From Metabacillus bambusae (GTDB lineage: Bacteria; Bacillota; Bacilli; Bacillales; Bacillaceae): a stretch of 64,000 nucleotides of DNA. The notes beneath the pieces are model-generated. The model was given only the letters and a program-made list of their open reading frames with translations, ran no database searches and was not told where the DNA came from. Shown one piece after another: positions 57,880 to 64,000 of this stretch. The number at the start of each line of letters is the position of its first letter. Within the stretch, counting starts at the first letter, position 1. Position numbers and translations under genes: made by a program. The stretch spans positions 1-64,000 of the forward strand of contig NZ_JAGDEL010000007.1 in NCBI RefSeq assembly GCF_017497975.1, given 5' to 3'.

Positions 57880-58997
57880 AAAAGAATCCAAATGGCTTTG
57901 AGGTCATTCAATTATTTGAACAGTTTTCACCAAAATCCTATGCAGTAGAAGGGGACAAGATTGGTCTACAAATAGGCAGTTTAAATAAAAAAATTCATCA
58001 CGTCATGATAACCTTAGATGTTACAGAAGAGGTCATCGATGAAGCAGTTGAAAAGAAGATAGACTTAATTATTGCCCACCATCCACCGATTTTTCGCCCA
58101 ATTAAAAAGCTTACAACAGATTCCACATACGGACGAATTTTGGAAAAATGCATTAAGCATGATATTGCTGTTTATGCCGCACATACAAACCTAGATATTG
58201 CAAATGGTGGTGTAAATGACTTGCTTGCAGCAGCGTTAGAGCTTACGAATCTAGATGTGTTAGTACCTACATACGAAGATACCATGAAAAAATTAGTCGT
58301 GTTCGTCCCATCTAGTCATGAAAAGGCTGTTAGAGAAGCTTTAGGTGATGCCGGTGCAGGGCATATCGGAAATTATAGTCATTGCTCATTTTCTTCGAGC
58401 GGAGAAGGAAGCTTTTTACCACTAGAAGAAGCTGATCCGTTTATTGGTAAAACGGGACAGCTTGAGTTAGTAAAGGAAACTAGGATTGAAACGATTTTCC
58501 CTGAGTCACTCCAAAAAAAGATTATCAATGCTATGATAAAAGCTCATCCATATGAAGAAGTAGCATATGATATTTTTCGATTAGAGAAACAAGGACCATC
58601 TTTAGGTTTAGGGAGAATCGGAAAACTGAAGGAAGAGCTAACTCTTCAAGAGTTTGCGGAACATGTAAAAAAATCGCTTAATGTTGAGCGAGTTAGAATG
58701 GTAGGAGACCCAAGCTCAAAGGTAAAAAAGGTTGCTGTATTAGGCGGAGATGGCAACAAATATATTCAGCAAGCTAAATATAAAGGTGCTGACGTATATG
58801 TAACAGGGGATTTGTATTTCCATGTAGCACATGATGCGTTGATGCTCGACTTAAATGTGATCGATCCAGGACACCATGTTGAGAAGGTTATGATTAAAGG
58901 TGTATCAACCATTTTGGGCGATATGTGTAAAGAAAGAAACTATGATGTGAATGTATTCGGTTCAACAGTTGATACAAATCCCTTTACGTTTGTTTAA
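57876..58997 (+). CDS. yqfO: Nif3-like dinuclear metal protein YqfO
   Basis: Member of the NIF3/DUF34 family, with a two-metal site of unclear activity; sometimes annotated GTP cyclohydrolase I type 2 without firm proof. The 373 residues show DLIIAHHPPIFRPI and HTNLDIANGGVND (metal ligands), an inserted PII-like domain (about 130-235) and the C-terminal GDLYFHVAHDALMLDLNVID and PGHHVEK. Long form with insert, as in B. subtilis. GGAGGTATTACAAGC precedes the GTG. It follows trmK with a 4-base overlap. Confidence 0.93.
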   Translation: MKKNPNGFEVIQLFEQFSPKSYAVEGDKIGLQIGSLNKKIHHVMITLDVTEEVIDEAVEKKIDLIIAHHPPIFRPIKKLTTDSTYGRILEKCIKHDIAVYAAHTNLDIANGGVNDLLAAALELTNLDVLVPTYEDTMKKLVVFVPSSHEKAVREALGDAGAGHIGNYSHCSFSSSGEGSFLPLEEADPFIGKTGQLELVKETRIETIFPESLQKKIINAMIKAHPYEEVAYDIFRLEKQGPSLGLGRIGKLKEELTLQEFAEHVKKSLNVERVRMVGDPSSKVKKVAVLGGDGNKYIQQAKYKGADVYVTGDLYFHVAHDALMLDLNVIDPGHHVEKVMIKGVSTILGDMCKERNYDVNVFGSTVDTNPFTFV

Positions 58998-59004
58998 ACC
59001 TATA

Positions 59005-59038
59005 ATAAAAAGCCCATTACCTATGTAATGGGCTTTTG
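59005..59038. terminator. bidirectional terminator between yqfO and ispH
   Basis: AAAAAGCCCATTAC and GTAATGGGCTTTT arms with a four-base loop, with A/T runs on both sides, between converging genes. Confidence 0.9.
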
Positions 59039-59043
59039 TTATA

Positions 59044-59988
59044 TTAGCCTTTAATTTTAACCTTAGGTAGAATCTTTGCTAATGGAACTTTATGGTCAAG
59101 ATCCCATGTTGACTCATCCTCTGGATTAAATTGCTCAAGGAACTGAATGACTTTTTTTGTAATAGGTGTAGGAGTTGAAGCACCTGCTGTAACAGCTACT
59201 GTTTTTACATTTTTTAACCATTCAAGCTTAAGCTCACTTAAGTCTGAAATACGGTATGCAGTAGTACCTGCGATCTGTTCTGATACTTGAGCTAAACGAT
59301 TTGAGTTATTGCTTTTTGGATCTCCAACAACAATTGTTAAATCCGCTTCTTTTGCTTGTTCAGCAACCGCTTCTTGACGAACCTGTGTAGCTAAGCAGAT
59401 TTCGCGATGTACTTCAACATGTGGAAATTTTTCTTTTACCATTTCCATAATATCTGCAACATCCCATTGACTCATTGTTGTTTGATTTGTCACGATTATT
59501 TTTTCATTTTCAATCTTTAATTGGTTAACATCTTCGATTGTTTCGACAAGGTGAACAATATCGGGAGCAACACCAACTGCTCCTTCAGGTTCTGGATGAC
59601 CCTTTTTCCCTATATATATGACATGAAAACCTTGGGCTTCTTTTTCCCTGATAAGATCATGTGTTTTAGTTACATCCGGACATGTAGCATCAAGAGTGAC
59701 AAGTCCTTTTTCTTTTGCAATTCTTCTTACCTCAGGTGATACTCCGTGAGCCGTAAAAACAATCGTTCCATGATCAACTTGCTCAAGAATTTCTAATCGA
59801 TTTTTCCCATCAAGTGTTATGATGCCATCCTCTTCAAATGCATCTGTTACATGTTTATTATGAACAATCATTCCTAAAATGTAGATTGGTCTTGGTAACG
59901 ATTTATCTAGAGCAGCGTTTTTAGCAATAACCATTGCATCTACAACGCCATAACAATATCCACGTGGAGCGATTTTTATAACGTCCAT
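59044..59988 (-). CDS. ispH: 4-hydroxy-3-methylbut-2-enyl diphosphate reductase
   Basis: Iron-sulfur enzyme for the last step of the MEP isoprenoid pathway. The 314 residues show cluster Cys in [10 protein letters not shown] (near 12), ATCPDVTK (near 104) and [10 protein letters not shown] (near 195), with His motifs IVHNKHV and TAHGVSP. Length matches B. subtilis IspH. GGAGGCAATGAA precedes the ATG on the minus strand. Confidence 0.97.
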   Translation of the reverse strand: MDVIKIAPRGYCYGVVDAMVIAKNAALDKSLPRPIYILGMIVHNKHVTDAFEEDGIITLDGKNRLEILEQVDHGTIVFTAHGVSPEVRRIAKEKGLVTLDATCPDVTKTHDLIREKEAQGFHVIYIGKKGHPEPEGAVGVAPDIVHLVETIEDVNQLKIENEKIIVTNQTTMSQWDVADIMEMVKEKFPHVEVHREICLATQVRQEAVAEQAKEADLTIVVGDPKSNNSNRLAQVSEQIAGTTAYRISDLSELKLEWLKNVKTVAVTAGASTPTPITKKVIQFLEQFNPEDESTWDLDHKVPLAKILPKVKIKG

Positions 59989-60059
59989 TTCATTGCCTCC
60001 TTAAGAGATAAAAAAGGGTTTAGATTGAAAACTACTCGATCTTTGTCCCTTTCTTCTAT

Positions 60060-60092
60060 TGAAAAAAAGCCGCAAAACGGCTCTTTACTCTC
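60060..60092 (-). terminator. terminator of yqfQ
   Basis: AGCCG and CGGCT arms around a TTTTG loop; on the minus strand a run of seven T residues follows. It lies between yqfQ and ispH, both on the minus strand. Confidence 0.7.
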
Positions 60093-60143
60093 ATAATCTC
60101 TTAATATTATATCGAACATAAGGGAAGATTACAAAGAGGAATA

Positions 60144-60785
60144 TTAGATATACATTTTTGGTCTTGAGCCTCTTGGTGTTGATGGACGTTTTTTACTTTC
60201 TTTAGTTGTCACTGATTCTGTTTCTGTTTCTGTCTTGGTAGTAGTAGACTCATTTGTAGACGTCTTTCTTTTTGGTTTTTGATTGCTAGTTGTTGGTATT
60301 TCTTCAGAGGTCACTACTGTATTGGTTTCAGGAGCATCATCACTAGTATTGACTTCATCATCACTATCACTATTTTTTAATTCACGGTAGATTTTGATCA
60401 TGGCTGGCAAGTTTTTCACCAAGGGACCATATTGCTGAACCATTGGGGTTACTTGCTGTGCCATTCCTAAAACCTTTTGAACATTTCCAAGCATGCTAGA
60501 AATATTTGCAGGGTTTGTTATTCCTTGAAGCGCTCCAGTAGCCCTTGAAGCACCTGTTGCTCCTTGGATAAACCCTTGTGGATTAATAGCAGTTGTACCT
60601 TGACTCCCTGGCATAATCTTAGATAATAATCCTTTTAACCCTCCGCCTCTTACAGGCATTTGTGGACCCATTTGTCCACCACCCATAAAAGGACCTTGTA
60701 AAGGCTGACGTCCCATTGGCATTTGGCCTTGCCCGGGAAAAAAACCTCTAGAATTCATAGGAGGCATCGGTCTTTGTGGAAACAT
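60144..60785 (-). CDS. yqfQ: YqfQ/VrrA-like low-complexity protein
   Basis: A 213-residue protein of the YqfQ-like (VrrA) family. The N-terminal third is Pro/Gly/Met/Gln-rich (MPMGRQPLQGPFMGGGQMG), the middle is a helical region with ITNPANISSMLGNVQKVLG and YGPLVKNLPAMIKIYRELKN, and the C-terminal third is Thr/Glu/Ser/Lys-rich and disordered, with TETETESVTT. In B. anthracis the homologue vrrA carries a variable tandem repeat; here the simple-sequence tract around Thr/Glu codons could vary likewise. Possibly a spore or surface protein, function unproven. AAGGAGG precedes the start. Confidence 0.88.
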   Translation of the reverse strand: MFPQRPMPPMNSRGFFPGQGQMPMGRQPLQGPFMGGGQMGPQMPVRGGGLKGLLSKIMPGSQGTTAINPQGFIQGATGASRATGALQGITNPANISSMLGNVQKVLGMAQQVTPMVQQYGPLVKNLPAMIKIYRELKNSDSDDEVNTSDDAPETNTVVTSEEIPTTSNQKPKRKTSTNESTTTKTETETESVTTKESKKRPSTPRGSRPKMYI

Positions 60786-60905
60786 ATAAATCCTCCTTCC
60801 AAAATAAGTTGCCCTATCCTTAGACTATGCAAATGATTAGAGAATGGTTTCCGTATTATTAAAGAAGTATTATTTCACTAATGGAAGTTCACTTTCTGAC
60901 AAACA

Positions 60906-60934
60906 TTGAGTTATTTTGTGAATTTTGGTATAAT
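60906..60934 (+). promoter_or_regulatory. SigA-type promoter of cshB
   Basis: TTGAGT at 60906-60911, 17-base spacer, perfect TATAAT at 60929-60934. The leader to the cshB start would be about 65 nt. Confidence 0.7.
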
Positions 60935-61005
60935 GTAATGATGGACTGATAAAGAATACACCTTTAAGGGTGTGATAAAGCTTTATCTAAAAGGAGATGA
61001 CACGG

Positions 61006-62322
61006 ATGGAAAAAACAAAATTTGAGCGATTTTCATTAAAACCGTTTATTATAGAAGCATTATCGAATGAGTTGAAATTTTTTGAACCAACTGAAATTCA
61101 AGAGAGGCTAATACCTTCAATATTAAAAGGCGAAAGTGCAATCGGTCAATCCCAAACGGGTACAGGGAAAACACATGCTTATTTATTACCCTTATTAAAC
61201 AAGATTGATACTGAACGTCAAGAAGTACAGGTTGTTATTACTGCACCGACTAGAGAACTAGCGACACAAATCTATAACGAGGTTGTTAAGGTCATTGCTT
61301 TTTCAAAGGAAGAAATCATAGCGAAATGTTATATTGGCGGGACTGACAAACAACGAACGATAGACAAGCTAAAAACTCAGCCACATATTGTTGTTGGAAC
61401 ACCAGGTAGAATTAACGATTTAGTGAAGGAACAAGCGTTAATTGTTAATAAAGTACGTACATTTGTCGTTGATGAAGCAGATTTAATGCTTGACATGGGT
61501 TTCATTAAAGAAGTTGATATGGTAGCTAGTCAAATGCCTGACAACTTACAAATTCTAGTGTTTTCTGCAACAATCCCAGAAAAGCTAAAACCATTTCTAA
61601 AAAAATATTTAGAAAATCCAAAGTTCACACATGTAGCACCTAAACAAGTTACTGCAGCAAAAATTGAGCATGTTCTAGTACCGACAAGACATCGTGACAA
61701 AATAAAATTGGTCCACGACATGTTAGTGAAATTTAATCCATTTTTGGCGATCGTTTTTACAAATACAAAAAAGAATGCTGATGAAGTTGCAAATGCTCTT
61801 ATTGAGAAAGGCTTAAAGGTTGGCCGGATTCATGGAGACTTATCGCCTCGTGATCGTAAAAAAATGATGAAACAAATCAATGATCTTGACTTCCAATATG
61901 TTGTTGCAACTGATTTAGCTGCAAGAGGTATTGACATCAAAGGTGTTAGTCATGTCATTAACTATGAGATTCCAACAACAGAATTAGATTTTTATATTCA
62001 TCGTGTTGGTAGAACAGCACGTGCGGGGAGTTCGGGGATTGCTGTTACACTTTTTGATTCATCTGATGAGGATGCATTAAACAAATTAGAGAAATTAGGT
62101 ATTGAATTTGTTAATAAAGATTTTGTCGGTGGGGAATGGAAAGATTTAGATGATCGCCAACGTCGTCAAAAGCGAAAAAGAGTTGCAGATGAAGCGGATG
62201 TTTTAGCAAAAAGTATCGTCCAAAAACCTAAAAAGGTTAAACCAGGCTATAAAAAGAAAATGACTCGTGAAATGGACCAAATTAAAAAGAGAAAAAGAAG
62301 ATTAGATAAAAAAAGCAGATAG
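61006..62322 (+). CDS. cshB: DEAD-box RNA helicase CshB
   Basis: ATP-dependent RNA helicase linked to cold adaptation and mRNA decay. From ATG 61006 it has 438 residues, equal to B. subtilis CshB. Motifs: Q motif near [27 protein letters not shown], Ib [54 protein letters not shown]; then a very basic C-terminal tail ([11 protein letters not shown] to the end) for RNA binding. AAGGAG lies nine bases before this ATG; the ATG at 60997 overlaps it. Confidence 0.96.
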   Translation: MEKTKFERFSLKPFIIEALSNELKFFEPTEIQERLIPSILKGESAIGQSQTGTGKTHAYLLPLLNKIDTERQEVQVVITAPTRELATQIYNEVVKVIAFSKEEIIAKCYIGGTDKQRTIDKLKTQPHIVVGTPGRINDLVKEQALIVNKVRTFVVDEADLMLDMGFIKEVDMVASQMPDNLQILVFSATIPEKLKPFLKKYLENPKFTHVAPKQVTAAKIEHVLVPTRHRDKIKLVHDMLVKFNPFLAIVFTNTKKNADEVANALIEKGLKVGRIHGDLSPRDRKKMMKQINDLDFQYVVATDLAARGIDIKGVSHVINYEIPTTELDFYIHRVGRTARAGSSGIAVTLFDSSDEDALNKLEKLGIEFVNKDFVGGEWKDLDDRQRRQKRKRVADEADVLAKSIVQKPKKVKPGYKKKMTREMDQIKKRKRRLDKKSR

Positions 62323-62333
62323 GGGGAGAACTC

Positions 62334-63227
62334 ATGCTTAAAATTGGATCACATGTCTCAATGAGTGGTAAAAAAATGCTGTTAGCTGCAAGTGAAGAAG
62401 CAGTTTCATACGGAGCAAATACATTCATGATTTACACAGGTGCACCTCAGAACACTAGACGTAAGAAAATTGAGGACTTAAATATTGAAGCTGGACAAGC
62501 CCATATGAAGGAAAATGGAATTGATGAAATCGTCGTTCATGCGCCTTATATTATTAATATTGGCAATTCAACAAATCCAGCTACATTTGCGTTAGGTGTT
62601 GATTTCCTCCGTTCAGAAATAGAGAGAACCCATGCTTTAGGTGCTAGACAAATTGTTCTTCATCCAGGGGCACATGTAGGAGCAGGTACAGAGGTTGGCA
62701 TTAATAAGATTATTGAAGGCTTAAATGAGGTACTTGAACAAAATCAGGAAGTTCAAATCGCATTAGAAACAATGGCAGGAAAAGGTTCTGAATGTGGACG
62801 TTCTTTTGATGAATTGGCTAAGATCATTGATGGTGTTACACATAACCAGCATTTATCAATCTGTTTTGATACATGTCACACACATGATGCTGGTTACGAT
62901 ATCATAAATAACTTTGATGGAGTATTAGAGGAGTTTGATTCAATCATTGGTTTAGATCGTTTAAAGGTTTTGCACATTAATGATAGTAAGAATCCAAAGG
63001 GAGCTAGCAAAGACCGTCATGAAAATATTGGCTTCGGGCATATTGGTTTTGAAACGTTAAATAAGGTCATTCATCACCCGTCTTTAATAAATATCCCTAA
63101 AATACTTGAAACTCCATTTGTAGGTGAGGATAAAAAATACAAAAAACCTCCTTATAAATTTGAAATTAATATGTTCAAGGAACAGTCATTTGATGAAGGT
63201 CTATTAGATAAGATCATGAATCAATAA
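62334..63227 (+). CDS. nfo: endonuclease IV (AP endonuclease)
   Basis: Zinc-dependent apurinic/apyrimidinic endonuclease of base excision repair; in B. subtilis Nfo protects spores. The 297 residues have the three-zinc TIM barrel motifs [46 protein letters not shown] and [31 protein letters not shown] precedes the ATG. It is 11 bp after cshB, so the two are probably one operon, ended by a strong terminator. Confidence 0.96.
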   Translation: MLKIGSHVSMSGKKMLLAASEEAVSYGANTFMIYTGAPQNTRRKKIEDLNIEAGQAHMKENGIDEIVVHAPYIINIGNSTNPATFALGVDFLRSEIERTHALGARQIVLHPGAHVGAGTEVGINKIIEGLNEVLEQNQEVQIALETMAGKGSECGRSFDELAKIIDGVTHNQHLSICFDTCHTHDAGYDIINNFDGVLEEFDSIIGLDRLKVLHINDSKNPKGASKDRHENIGFGHIGFETLNKVIHHPSLINIPKILETPFVGEDKKYKKPPYKFEINMFKEQSFDEGLLDKIMNQ

Positions 63228-63302
63228 GATGATAAAAACATTTTGACATATACGTTTCATAGTGTTGTAAATATGTAATGCTAAAAAATTTTAACTAATC
63301 CG

Positions 63303-63344
63303 AAGAAAAGACAGATCAAAAGAAATTGATCCTGTCTTTTCTTC
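63303..63344. terminator. bidirectional terminator between nfo and yqfT
   Basis: AAGAAAAGACAG and CTGTCTTTTCTT arms with GATCAA/TTGATC pairing inside. Placed between converging genes. Confidence 0.9.
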
Positions 63345-63367
63345 ATTTATTCCATTCTAAGTACTTA

Positions 63368-63622
63368 TTAATTAGTGAATTTTTGAAAAATTTGATTAAC
63401 CTGTTGTGCAGTTTGTGGAGAGGTGATACTTGAAATTTTCTGTAATAATTGTTTTCTCTCGTTTTGATTAAAAATATTTATATTTTGACCATGCATGGCT
63501 TTTACAACCTCAACCGCTTGGGCTCGACCTATTGTAACATTAAATTGTTTTGCATACTGCATTAATTCCTCTACCGATATGTTGTTAAGCTTTTGGTTAA
63601 TAATTTTTTGAAATAAGATCAT
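63368..63622 (-). CDS. yqfT: YqfT family (DUF2624) protein
   Basis: A small helical protein of 84 residues from ATG 63622, starting MILFQKIINQKLNNISVEEL. The run YAKQFNVTIGRAQAVEVV and the end SPQTAQQVNQIFQKFT are the DUF2624 pattern. Function unknown; resembles a tail region of helix-hairpin DNA-binding proteins only loosely. AGGAGGT lies six bases before this ATG; in-frame starts further up overlap that site. Confidence 0.88.
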   Translation of the reverse strand: MILFQKIINQKLNNISVEELMQYAKQFNVTIGRAQAVEVVKAMHGQNINIFNQNERKQLLQKISSITSPQTAQQVNQIFQKFTN

Positions 63623-63695
63623 TTCCATACCTCCTCTCAAACAATGTATGGAGGTTTATTTAAAATGTGCGATTTTTACGGTTGAATTTTCATCC

Positions 63696-63724
63696 TTTAC
63701 ATAGAGAATATATTTCTGTATAAT
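63696..63724 (+). promoter_or_regulatory. SigA-type promoter of the ABC ATPase gene
   Basis: TTTACA at 63696-63701, 17-base spacer, perfect TATAAT at 63719-63724. Strong match, and it places the transcript start shortly before the possible Zur site. Confidence 0.75.
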
Positions 63725-63761
63725 TTATATGTTATAAACAATCGTGGATATTTACTAGATG

Positions 63762-63784
63762 TAAATCGGAACGATTCTTAATTT
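63762..63784 (+). promoter_or_regulatory. possible Zur box
   Basis: TAAATCGGAACGATTCTTAATTT compared with the B. subtilis Zur consensus TAAATCGTAATNATTACGATTTA written here as halves: left half TAAATCG matches fully, AA and ATT in the centre match, the right half is poor. It lies between promoter and a zinc-type ABC ATPase gene, which supports the idea. Confidence 0.4.
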
Positions 63785-63800
63785 GAAAAGGATGAAGTCA

Positions 63801-64000
63801 ATGAAGCAACCTATAATTGAAATAAATGATGTGAATTTCACATATGATCGGCAAAAAGTGTTAGAAGATATTAATATTACGATTGAACAAGGAAGTTTTG
63901 TTGGGCTTGTAGGTCCAAATGGATCAGGTAAAACAACCTTATTAAAATGCTTGTTAGGGTTACTAAAACCGCAGCAGGGAGAAATAAAGTTGTTTGGGCA
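63801..64000 (+). CDS. znuC: ABC transporter ATP-binding protein, zinc (ZnuC/AdcC-like), partial
   Basis: The 5' 66 codons of an ABC ATPase gene, cut by the window edge. The protein begins MKQPIIEINDVNFTYDRQK and includes Walker A GLVGPNGSGKTTLL, then LLGLLKPQQGEIKLFG. This N-terminal pattern is typical of the Mn/Zn transporter ATPases (ZnuC, MntB-like), and in B. subtilis the znu-type genes yqfU/zur lie in this area or are encoded elsewhere, so the exact substrate is inferred. AAAGGATGA precedes the ATG. Confidence 0.75.
   Translation, partial: MKQPIIEINDVNFTYDRQKVLEDINITIEQGSFVGLVGPNGSGKTTLLKCLLGLLKPQQGEIKLFG

Overview
The window is chromosomal core from a low-GC, endospore-forming member of the Bacillaceae (Bacillus/Metabacillus-like; genus not resolvable by eye). 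Evidence: sigK, gpr, spoIIP, sda, yqfC/yqfD and yrzI, the comE locus, and a gene order that closely follows the yqeG-to-yqfT region of B. subtilis. Most genes are on the plus strand; sigK, sda, comER, yqzM, rpsT, ispH, yqfQ, yqfT and a yrzA-like gene are on the minus strand, as in that relative.

Layout. 1-4100: yrzA-like gene, mtnN, yrhC (mccA/mccB absent between them), a promoter/31-codon ORF/tandem-terminator unit, yrzI, an intact sigK with no skin element, and a YjcZ-like spore peptide. 4300-9870: the checkpoint gene sda with DnaA boxes upstream, then the yqeG-yqeH-aroE-yhbY-nadD-yqeK-rsfS-yqeM operon (GTPase/ribosome assembly, shikimate, NAD). 10000-15200: comER, comEA, comEB, a frameshifted comEC, yqzM. 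15500-23900: holA, rpsT, gpr, spoIIP, yqxA, lepA, hemW. 24000-32100: CIRCE-hrcA-grpE-dnaK-dnaJ-prmA-rsmE-mtaB. 32500-40450: deoC, rpsU, yqeY, yqeZ-floA, a disordered membrane protein, yqfC-yqfD, phoH. 40630-46420: pgpH joined in frame to ybeY, dgkA, cdd, era, yqzL, recO. 46430-55620: T-box-glyQS, ccpN, ppsR, yqxD, dnaG, sigA. 55800-64000: a membrane protein, cccA, trmK, yqfO, ispH, yqfQ, cshB, nfo, yqfT and the start of a zinc-type ABC ATPase gene cut by the window edge.

Most of the content is housekeeping: translation and ribosome maturation (yqeH, rsfS, lepA, era, ybeY, rpsT, rpsU, prmA, rsmE, mtaB, glyQS, trmK), replication and repair (holA, dnaG, recO, nfo), protein folding and sporulation. 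The departures from the norm are: (1) comEC broken by an apparent one-base deletion near 13413, with an intergenic repeat also lying between comEB and comEC; (2) loss of the stop codon between pgpH and ybeY, giving an 883-codon ORF that joins a c-di-AMP phosphodiesterase to an rRNA endonuclease; (3) a strong promoter-RBS-31-codon ORF-double terminator cassette at 2272-2542; (4) a possible ATT start codon for Sda; (5) two families of dispersed, structured intergenic repeats, one with a minimal copy reduced to its terminal inverted repeats behind deoC. No prophage, transposase, CRISPR array, tRNA or rRNA gene was seen.
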